From Comamonadaceae bacterium (lineage in GTDB: Bacteria; Pseudomonadota; Gammaproteobacteria; Burkholderiales; Burkholderiaceae_C), in the NCBI GenBank assembly GCA_947475495.1, contig CANJNX010000006.1, positions 1 through 11,089 on the forward strand: 11,089 nucleotides of DNA. The letters run 5' to 3'. Position numbers and translations under genes: made by a program. A model generated the notes under the pieces. It searched no databases and was not told where the DNA came from. It saw only the letters and a list, made by a program, of their open reading frames with translations. Positions 6,129 to 11,089 of the stretch are shown here, piece after piece. Every line of letters starts with the position of its first letter. The stretch's first letter is position 1.

Positions 6129-6147
6129 TCACTGTGGGGCTTACTCT

Positions 6148-6726
6148 GTGTTTTTATTATGCTTTGGTCTGTTTATTTTTCTGGGTATACATTCGCTTCG
6201 CCTTTTTGGCGACACGGTTCGAGACCGCTGGATAGCGCGCGCAGGTGAAAAAGGCTTTAAGTTGCAATACAGCGCGTTGTCCATCGTGGGTTTTGTTTTG
6301 GTGATTATTGGATTCGGACTGGCCCGAGAAACCCCGCAGCTACTTTGGACCCCTTGGTTTCCCCTGCGTCACCTGGGCGCACTTCTTATGTTGCTGTCAT
6401 TTGTTTTTTTGGCAGCCGCTTATGTGCCAGGCAACGCCATCAAAGCCAGGCTTCATCACCCGATGATTTTGGCGGTCAAAGTGTGGGCATTGGCCCATCT
6501 TTTGACCAATGCGAGCGTCGCCCATGTGCTGCTATTTGGTTCTTTTTTGGTTTGGAGCGTATGGTGTTTCCGCGCCGCACGTCAACGCGATACGCGTCTT
6601 CAAACGCACTATGCACCTGGAACCCTGCGCGCGACAGCGATTTCCGCGGCCTTAGGAGCCCTTGCGTGGTCGTTGTTTGCGCTGTGGGGGCATGGTTGGC
6701 TGATAGGCGTTCGCGTGATGGCTTAA
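6148..6726 (+). CDS. NnrU-family integral membrane protein
   Basis: A 192-residue inner-membrane protein with about five to six hydrophobic segments. It has the features of the NnrU family: an early L-G-I-H-S-L-R (12-18), G-E-K-G-F-K-L-Q-Y-S (33-42), and the strongly conserved L-H-H-P-M-I-L-A-V-K-V-W-A-L-A-H-L-L-T-N (102-121). NnrU proteins were named from a nitric-oxide-reduction gene cluster, but their activity is unclear, and no denitrification genes are present here. The start is a GTG at 6148, which places the first membrane segment and the I-H-S motif where other members have them. A GGGG lies about 10 nt upstream. Its stop is 4 nt from that of the convergent DUF2788 gene. The DnaA-box cluster lies directly upstream and may overlap its promoter. 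Confidence 0.85.
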   Translation: MFLLCFGLFIFLGIHSLRLFGDTVRDRWIARAGEKGFKLQYSALSIVGFVLVIIGFGLARETPQLLWTPWFPLRHLGALLMLLSFVFLAAAYVPGNAIKARLHHPMILAVKVWALAHLLTNASVAHVLLFGSFLVWSVWCFRAARQRDTRLQTHYAPGTLRATAISAALGALAWSLFALWGHGWLIGVRVMA

Positions 6727-6730
6727 CGCG

Positions 6731-6940
6731 TCAGATATGCATCACCCATTGAATGGCCATCTTGGCGACAAAGCCCACCATGCCAAAGGCCAAACCTAAA
6801 AATAAAACAAAGGTACCAAACTTCCCGGCCTTGGCTTCCCACGCCAAGTGACCAATGATGAACAGCATATAAAGCATGAATGCGCCAACCCCAAAGGTCA
6901 GCCCAAAGCTGGCAATCTCGGCCTCGGTGTAACCGAACAT
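6731..6940 (-). CDS. DUF2788 family small membrane protein
   Basis: A 69-residue protein with two hydrophobic segments: F-G-L-T-F-G-V-G-A-F-M-L-Y-M-L-F-I-I-G-H at 12-31 and F-V-L-F-L-G-L-A-F-G-M-V-G-F-V-A-K at 44-60. The linker A-W-E-A-K-A-G-K-F-G-T (33-43) and the N-terminal M-F-G-Y-T-E-A-E-I match the uncharacterised family DUF2788. No function is known. Its ATG shares one base with the stop of the upstream DUF2189 gene (TAATG), so translation is probably coupled and the two membrane proteins may work together. Confidence 0.85.
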   Translation of the reverse strand: MFGYTEAEIASFGLTFGVGAFMLYMLFIIGHLAWEAKAGKFGTFVLFLGLAFGMVGFVAKMAIQWVMHI

Positions 6941-7752
6941 TATTTTTCTGTGCGCGAAGGCAGATCGCTGGCATCAATCAATTCACGGTAAGCGTGCCAA
7001 CTGGCGTGGCCGAGCATGGGAACAACCCACACCAAACCCAACAAGAGGGAGCCCAGCCCAAGCAAGGTAAACCCCATGATCAAGCCTGCCCACACCGCCA
7101 TGGGGACCGGGTTTTTGATGACCACTGCCCAACTGATGACAACGGCTTGCAGCAATGAAACGCGGCGATCCAATAGCAAAGGCATGGTCACTACGCTAGA
7201 AGCAAACATAGGTGCGGCCAACACGCCGCCCAAGGCCAGCCACCATTCAAACAACCAACCGGAAGGCGCGAGCACCACATGGTGCAAAAAATCAACCGGG
7301 CTTTCAATCGGAATGGGCGATATCAAGGTTATCAAAGCGGCGGAGGTCAGCACCCACCCTGTTGCAGCGAGCGACAAGAGCGCACCAAACTGCACCATGC
7401 ACCAATAGTCATTGCCCCATTTGTTGAAATGGCTGTTTTGCCAATTGAGCCACGTCTTTAAGATCACCTGAAAACCGGTGTCCTCTTTCCGCTCTAAGGC
7501 GCGGCTTAGTGCATACAAGCTCGTTGCCAGTACTGGCGCGATGACCAAAAACCCAGACAAGGCGCCTGCCAGTAACCAAAAGCGGTGGTGCGCCATGGCG
7601 ACGATCAAACCCCCTGCAAGTGTGAGTACCAAGCCGTGTAGCAAGCTGAGCCAGCGCAAGCGTGAAATATCTTTCCAAGCCAAGGACAGCCATTCCAGCG
7701 GCTTGAGAACGCCAATCGTGCGAACCATGGTTGTTGCGTCAAACTTTTGCAT
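6940..7752 (-). CDS. DUF2189 family integral membrane protein
   Basis: A 270-residue multi-pass inner-membrane protein. A short soluble N-terminus (R-T-I-G-V-L-K-P-L-E-W-L-S-L-A-W-K-D) comes before paired hydrophobic segments (L-L-H-G-L-V-L-T-L-A-G-G-L-I-V-A and L-L-A-G-A-L-S-G-F-L-V-I-A-P-V-L-A). A polar stretch follows (S-R-A-L-E-R-K-E-D-T-G-F), then further hydrophobic segments in the second half. This matches the DUF2189 group of proteobacterial membrane proteins; its role is unknown. The frame is open to a GTG at 7782, but that adds a cysteine-rich stretch, so the ATG at 7752 is preferred; M-V-R-T-I-G at 7728 is also possible. The gene overlaps the DUF2788 start by one base and is divergent from the glutaredoxin-fold gene (66 nt between starts). 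Confidence 0.82.
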   Translation of the reverse strand: MQKFDATTMVRTIGVLKPLEWLSLAWKDISRLRWLSLLHGLVLTLAGGLIVAMAHHRFWLLAGALSGFLVIAPVLATSLYALSRALERKEDTGFQVILKTWLNWQNSHFNKWGNDYWCMVQFGALLSLAATGWVLTSAALITLISPIPIESPVDFLHHVVLAPSGWLFEWWLALGGVLAAPMFASSVVTMPLLLDRRVSLLQAVVISWAVVIKNPVPMAVWAGLIMGFTLLGLGSLLLGLVWVVPMLGHASWHAYRELIDASDLPSRTEK

Positions 7753-7818
7753 ACAGCAAGTGTAAGGACAAACCCTGCGCACGCTGATAATGCTTGTTTT
7801 AAAACACAGGAGTCCGAC

Positions 7819-8184
7819 GTGCCCCGTCCTATATTGTTAGAAAACCAAATCCATCCCAGCATTCGGCATGCGGTCGAAAGCCACCACCAAGACATCGTGC
7901 AAGAAGTTCAAGCTGCTGTTGCAGCCCACGCCGTGGTGGTTGTTGGTATGGCACTGAACCCGATGCCCAAGCGTGCACGCAAAGCGCTGGACGCGGCGGG
8001 TGTGGCGCATACCTATTTGGAGTTTGGTAGCTACTTCAATACCTGGCGCAAACGCAACGCACTGAAAATGTGGACCGGATGGCCCACATTTCCCATGGTT
8101 TTTGTAAAGGGCAGCTTGGTTGGCGGCGCCGAGGATTTGGCCGCGCTGATCCAATCGGGCGCGCTCAAAAAACTATTGGCCTAG
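7819..8184 (+). CDS. glutaredoxin-fold protein without catalytic cysteines
   Basis: A 121-residue cytoplasmic protein resembling monothiol glutaredoxins (Grx4/GrxD type). It keeps the strand A-V-V-V-V-G-M at 38-44, R-K-A-L-D-A-A-G-V (54-62), W-P-T-F-P-M-V-F-V-K-G at 88-98 with the cis-proline loop, and L-V-G-G-A-E-D-L at 100-107, the glutathione-binding region. Where CGFS or CPYC should stand the sequence reads N-P-M-P-K-R-A-R (47-54), and the whole protein has no cysteine. It therefore cannot do thiol-disulfide exchange or bind an Fe-S cluster through Cys. The GTG start at 7819 is set by a strong AGGAG at 7808-7812, six nt upstream; the longer open frame from 7747 lacks support. Its TAG stop overlaps the stop of the convergent Spy-like gene. 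Confidence 0.8.
   Translation: MPRPILLENQIHPSIRHAVESHHQDIVQEVQAAVAAHAVVVVGMALNPMPKRARKALDAAGVAHTYLEFGSYFNTWRKRNALKMWTGWPTFPMVFVKGSLVGGAEDLAALIQSGALKKLLA
8181..8184. other. shared CTAG: overlapping convergent stop codons
   Basis: The palindrome CTAG supplies TAG to both strands: plus-strand stop of the glutaredoxin-fold gene (8182-8184) and minus-strand stop of the Spy-like gene (8183-8181). There is no room for a conventional terminator between the two genes, so the transcripts must overlap or end inside the opposing gene. Confidence 0.85.
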
Positions 8185-8675
8185 CTTTTCATTCTTTGGT
8201 GGTCCCTACCATGGCTGCCCATGCGGGAATGCTCGGCATCTAATACCTTTTTTTGTTCTGCATTCAAGGTGCTGTAAAGCGCTTTTAACGCGTCATCGCG
8301 TTGGCTCATGTGAGCGAGCATGGTTTCGTGGTGTTGCGCGCGCAGTTGTTTCATTTTGTCTATGCGTTCTGGTGTCGTGAGTTTGTCCAGTTCAGCACGG
8401 TTGGGCCATGTCGCGTTGGGTTTTGCCGGTGGCTGCATAGCCGCTGCGAAGGTGGTCCAGGCGCTTTCTTGCGAAGCGGTAATATGAAGTTTGTTTTTAA
8501 GCGTGCTCAAGTGCCGGTTGTTTCTTTCAGTCATTTTTGCGGAGTCGCCTTGGTGCATGCCGCCCATGTGCACCACCTCAGGGTGGTCGGCTTTGGGCCC
8601 CATTTGCGCCATCGCACCCAACCCAGCCGTACCTAAAGCAGCCGCAAACAAGACATATTTATAAACGCGTTTCAT
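8181..8675 (-). CDS. Spy/CpxP-like periplasmic LTXXQ-motif protein
   Basis: A 164-residue secreted protein. Residues 1-24 form a signal peptide (basic M-K-R-V-Y-K, hydrophobic core, A-M-A-Q cleavage context). The mature part is helical and charged, with two LTXXQ-like motifs: L-H-I-T-A-S-Q at 63-69 and L-N-A-E-Q at 137-141. This is the mark of the Spy/CpxP/CnrX-related group of periplasmic chaperones and metal or envelope-stress sensors. The mature N-terminus (H-P-E-V-V-H-M-G-G-M-H, 31-41) and the C-terminus (H-S-R-M-G-S-H-G-R-D-H-Q-R-M) are rich in His and Met, which suggests metal contact (inference). The start at 8675 has a good AGAGGAA ribosome binding site; upstream codons to 8765 would precede the signal peptide and are rejected. 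It is convergent with the glutaredoxin-fold gene. Confidence 0.8.
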   Translation of the reverse strand: MKRVYKYVLFAAALGTAGLGAMAQMGPKADHPEVVHMGGMHQGDSAKMTERNNRHLSTLKNKLHITASQESAWTTFAAAMQPPAKPNATWPNRAELDKLTTPERIDKMKQLRAQHHETMLAHMSQRDDALKALYSTLNAEQKKVLDAEHSRMGSHGRDHQRMKS

Positions 8676-8829
8676 GGTGATTCCTCTGTAGGTTCTTCGA
8701 CACGGACATCGCATCGCAGTGGGTTTAAGTGTGCTGTGGCGATGTGTCTGCACTGTGGTCTTCAATGAAGCACGGGTAAAGTTTCATAGCAAATAGGTAC
8801 AAGAGTTTTAATTCAATAGAAAGCGCGAT
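8676..8829. promoter_or_regulatory. divergent promoter gap, Spy-like gene / rdgC
   Basis: This 154-nt gap separates the divergent Spy-like gene and rdgC and must hold both promoters. Short inverted arms ACATCGC (8706-8712) and GCGATGT (8739-8745) could be an operator, but no known binding consensus was recognised. AT content rises near the rdgC start. Confidence 0.35.
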
Positions 8830-9756
8830 GTGTTCAAAAATGCAATGGTTTATCGGTTAGCGTCTCCTTGGACGATGAGCCGGGCGGCGTTAGAAAAAGC
8901 CTTGGCGTCCCATCGGTTTACCGAGTGTGGCGCGTCACAAGACAAGTCGGTGGGGTGGACAGCGCCCCGCGGTCTAAGCCATGGTGATTTGGTGGAGGTC
9001 GTGGGCGGCCAGTGGGTGCTGAAGTTGGCGATCGAGGTCAAGACGGTTCCGGGTTCGGTGATCAAGCGCAAAGTGCAAAGCGAAGTCGATCACATAGAGA
9101 CTACAACGGGGCGCAAGCCTGGCAAAAAAGAGCGTCGAACGCTTGCCGATGACGCCCGCTTGTCTTTGCTGCCTGTGGCCTTTAGCAAGCAAAGCAGCAT
9201 CATGGTGTGGATCAATCCCAAAGACCAGTGGATGGTTTTGGATGCAGGCAGCCAGGCCAAGGCCGACGAAGTTTTAACGAGCTTGGTCAAGGCCCTGCAA
9301 GGGTTCGCGGTGAACGTGGTGCATACGCAAGCGTCTCCAGCTGTGGCTATGGCCCATTGGCTTGGCAGCAAAGATGCACCTGCGGGTTTTAATGTGGACA
9401 GAGAGTGTGAACTCAAAGCCTCCGATGCATCCAAAGCCATTGTTCGCTATACCCGCCACCCTTTGGATACCGATGAAGTGACCCAACATATCGCTGCAGG
9501 TAAAGTTCCCACCCGCTTGGCCTTGACGTGGAATGACCGCATCTCCTTTGTGTTGACAGAAGCCTTGGCACTGAAAAAACTGGCTTTTTTAGATGCGGTT
9601 TTAGAAGATGGCCCGCTTGCCGCAGGTGACACTTCGGATGACCACTTTGATGCCGATGTGGCGATCGCTACGGGCGAGTTGGCGCGCATGCTTCCCGCAT
9701 TGATTGAGGCACTGGGTGGCGAGGCAACCCCAGGCTCTTTGCCCTTGGCTGCATAA
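8830..9756 (+). CDS. rdgC: recombination-associated protein RdgC
   Basis: RdgC is a ring-forming, non-specific DNA-binding protein that restrains RecA-mediated recombination at the nucleoid; in some pathogenic Neisseria it affects pilin variation. The 308-residue length is normal for the family. The N-terminus M-F-K-N-A-M-V-Y-R-L is the classic RdgC opening. Further marks are G-W-T-A-P-R (42-47), the basic helix region V-I-K-R-K-V-Q-S-E-V and G-R-K-P-G-K-K-E-R-R (about 77-103), and the late segment V-P-T-R-L-A-L-T-W. The start is a GTG at 8830, because F-K-N should follow the initiator; an overlapping ATG at 8828 is out of frame. It ends 18 nt before the copA-type gene and may be co-transcribed with it, although the functions are unrelated. 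Confidence 0.95.
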   Translation: MFKNAMVYRLASPWTMSRAALEKALASHRFTECGASQDKSVGWTAPRGLSHGDLVEVVGGQWVLKLAIEVKTVPGSVIKRKVQSEVDHIETTTGRKPGKKERRTLADDARLSLLPVAFSKQSSIMVWINPKDQWMVLDAGSQAKADEVLTSLVKALQGFAVNVVHTQASPAVAMAHWLGSKDAPAGFNVDRECELKASDASKAIVRYTRHPLDTDEVTQHIAAGKVPTRLALTWNDRISFVLTEALALKKLAFLDAVLEDGPLAAGDTSDDHFDADVAIATGELARMLPALIEALGGEATPGSLPLAA

Positions 9757-9774
9757 GTGGGGTAAGGTGTTGCG

Positions 9775-11089
9775 ATGACTTCTCTGAACCACCCGGCGCC
9801 ATCCTCCTTGGACATTGGCATTGGGGGAATGACTTGCGCCTCGTGTGTCGGGCGTGTTGAAAAAGCATTGAAGCGCGTGGAGGGTGTCCAAGACGTAAGC
9901 GTGAATTTGGCCACCGAGTCTGCGCGAATTCATTTTCTTGACGCAGCACAGCACCTGCCCCACATGGAAGCGCTGTTGCGCCGCGCCGTGCGCAACGCAG
10001 GTTATGAGCCGCGCGACCCCGAGGCTGCGATGGATGCTAAGCAAGCGTCCCCCTGGGCGGGTTTTGCGCCTGTGGCGTGGGGTCTTGTTCTCTCCACGCC
10101 TTTGGTCGTGCCGATGGTGGGTGAGGCATGGGGCACGCATTGGATGTTGGCGCCGGTGTGGCAATTCGCATTGGCCACGCCCGTGCAATTTGTTTTAGGT
10201 TGGCGCTTTTATGTGGCGGCGTGGCACGCCCTAAAAAACCGGGCCGGAAATATGGACCTGCTGGTGGCATTGGGAACCAGCGCGGGTTGGGCTTTGTCGG
10301 TGGGCTTGTGGTGGAGTGCCGCGCCTTTGGCGATGGTGCATTTGTATTTTGAGAGTTCAGCGGTGGTCATCACCTTGGTGCTTTTGGGCAAATGGTTAGA
10401 AGCCCGGGCCAAGCGCCAAACCACGTCTGCGATCCGTGCCTTGCACGCGCTGCGCCCGGCACACGCACATCTGGTGGGAGCACAGGGCGAAATTGATGTG
10501 CCGATCGCCGAAGTGCTTGTCGGCGACGTGGTGGCTGTGAAGGCGGGTGAGCGGTTCTCGGTCGATGGCGTTGTGTGTGAAGGCCAAACCCAAGTCGATG
10601 AGTCCATGCTGACCGGCGAGTCGCTGCCCGTGAGCAAAGCCCTTGGCGAGCGTGTGACGGGCGGCGCTATCAACGGCGAAGGCCGCGTCTTGGTGCGGGT
10701 CGACGCGGTGGGGTCGCAGACCATGCTTTCCCAAATCATTCGTTGGGTTGAGGATGCGCAGGCCGCAAAAGCCCCCATACAGCGCCTGGTTGACCAAGTG
10801 AGTGCGGTCTTTGTTCCGGTGGTATTGGTGATCGCCTTAGGGACGCTGCTGGCGTGGTGGCTGAGTGGTTCCGCATTTGAGGTCGCATTAATCCATGCCG
10901 TGGCAGTGCTCGTGATTGCTTGCCCGTGTGCTTTGGGATTAGCAACCCCCGTGGCCATCATGGCGGGAACGGGGGTGGCGGCAAAGCACGGCATTTTGAT
11001 CAAGGATGCGCAAGCCTTGGAGTTGGCGCATCAAGTCTCTGTGGTGGCTTTTGATAAGACGGGCACCTTAACCCTGGGCAAGCCTCGGC
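9775..11089 (+). CDS. copA: Cu(+)-exporting P1B-type ATPase CopA, 3' end missing
   Basis: A heavy-metal-translocating P-type ATPase that pumps Cu(+) out of the cytoplasm. The frame is open from the ATG at 9775 to the window edge (438 residues). A single N-terminal HMA domain carries the metal motif G-M-T-C-A-S-C at 18-24. Four hydrophobic segments follow, then the actuator-domain T-G-E-S at 280-283. The membrane metal motif C-P-C is at 383-385 ([12 protein letters not shown]), and the phosphorylation motif D-K-T-G-T-L-T starts at Asp427. CPC with GMTCASC fits the P1B-1 (Cu/Ag) class rather than the Zn/Cd class. The ATP-binding domain and the last two segments lie beyond the edge; complete proteins have about 740-800 residues. 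The gene begins 18 nt after rdgC. No cueR or copper chaperone gene is visible. Confidence 0.95.
   Translation, partial: MTSLNHPAPSSLDIGIGGMTCASCVGRVEKALKRVEGVQDVSVNLATESARIHFLDAAQHLPHMEALLRRAVRNAGYEPRDPEAAMDAKQASPWAGFAPVAWGLVLSTPLVVPMVGEAWGTHWMLAPVWQFALATPVQFVLGWRFYVAAWHALKNRAGNMDLLVALGTSAGWALSVGLWWSAAPLAMVHLYFESSAVVITLVLLGKWLEARAKRQTTSAIRALHALRPAHAHLVGAQGEIDVPIAEVLVGDVVAVKAGERFSVDGVVCEGQTQVDESMLTGESLPVSKALGERVTGGAINGEGRVLVRVDAVGSQTMLSQIIRWVEDAQAAKAPIQRLVDQVSAVFVPVVLVIALGTLLAWWLSGSAFEVALIHAVAVLVIACPCALGLATPVAIMAGTGVAAKHGILIKDAQALELAHQVSVVAFDKTGTLTLGKPR

Larger units (their letters stand above)
5810..6147. other. gene-free origin-like region (candidate oriC or DnaA-binding locus)
   Basis: This 338-nt gap between divergent minC and the NnrU-like gene has no plausible ORF. 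From left to right it holds an AT-rich tract (about 5890-5933), four tandem TAG triplets (5934-5945), three DnaA-box-like 9-mers in minus orientation (5964-5972, 6051-6059, 6080-6088), an IHF-consensus site (5991-6003) and two box-like 9-mers in plus orientation (6108-6116, 6120-6128). The order AT-rich tract, TAG triplets, R1-like box, IHF site, further boxes matches that of E. coli oriC and of the basal unwinding system described for bacterial origins. dnaA and dnaN are not in the window, so an origin is inferred from architecture only. The region must also contain the minC promoter and probably that of the NnrU-like gene, so DnaA-controlled transcription is an alternative. Confidence 0.55.

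Noticed and set aside
7747..7818. Longer glutaredoxin-fold start at the ATG at 7747
   Set aside because: The AGGAG at 7808-7812 is ideally spaced for the GTG at 7819, and the upstream residues do not fit the family.
9447..9914. Minus-strand open frames opposite rdgC and the rdgC-copA junction
   Set aside because: No recognisable domain, no ribosome binding site, and fully covered by well-supported plus-strand genes.
10209..11003. Long minus-strand open frame opposite copA (264 codons)
   Set aside because: Low-complexity Ala/Thr/Ser-rich composition typical of an antisense shadow; the plus strand encodes unmistakable CopA motifs over the whole stretch.
1..11089. CRISPR array, insertion sequence, prophage, tRNA or rRNA
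   Set aside because: No spaced direct repeats, transposase or integrase motifs, or RNA-gene signatures were found on either strand by eye.

Overview
The window looks like chromosomal DNA of a betaproteobacterium, most likely order Burkholderiales and close to Comamonadaceae. This rests on recognising protein families by eye: a second-type IF-1 with a C-terminal tail, a minC-minD-minE operon of betaproteobacterial type, a DUF2189/DUF2788 membrane pair, NnrU and RdgC. Genes are very tightly packed. No rRNA, tRNA, insertion sequence, prophage or CRISPR array was seen.

Layout, left to right. (1) A metallo-beta-lactamase-fold hydrolase cut by the left edge (minus) diverges from an MFS transporter (plus), which is followed 12 nt later by a class I DAHP synthase (first step of the shikimate pathway). 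(2) A minus-strand pair, a small conserved protein then translation initiation factor IF-1, converges on the DAHP synthase. (3) A roughly 200-nt gap holding possible RNA structure precedes an Lrp/AsnC regulator (plus). (4) The division-site operon minC-minD-minE (minus) converges on that regulator. (5) A 338-nt gap between minC and a divergent NnrU-like gene holds the most striking signal in the window: an AT-rich tract, four tandem TAG triplets, an IHF-consensus site and five DnaA-box-like 9-mers, two of them perfect. In order and polarity this resembles a bacterial replication origin. (6) The NnrU-like gene converges on a translationally coupled DUF2189-DUF2788 membrane pair (minus). (7) A glutaredoxin-fold protein with no cysteine (plus) converges on a Spy/LTXXQ-type periplasmic protein (minus), with overlapping stop codons. 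(8) rdgC (plus) is followed 18 nt later by a copA-type Cu(+) P-type ATPase (plus), cut by the right edge just after its DKTG phosphorylation motif.

The genes are mostly housekeeping: division-site placement, aromatic amino acid synthesis, translation initiation, recombination control, and copper and envelope homeostasis. The best candidate for something undescribed is the origin-like gap beside the min operon. Without the rest of the genome (position of dnaA, GC skew, copy-number profile) it cannot be separated from a DnaA-titration locus or a DnaA-regulated promoter.
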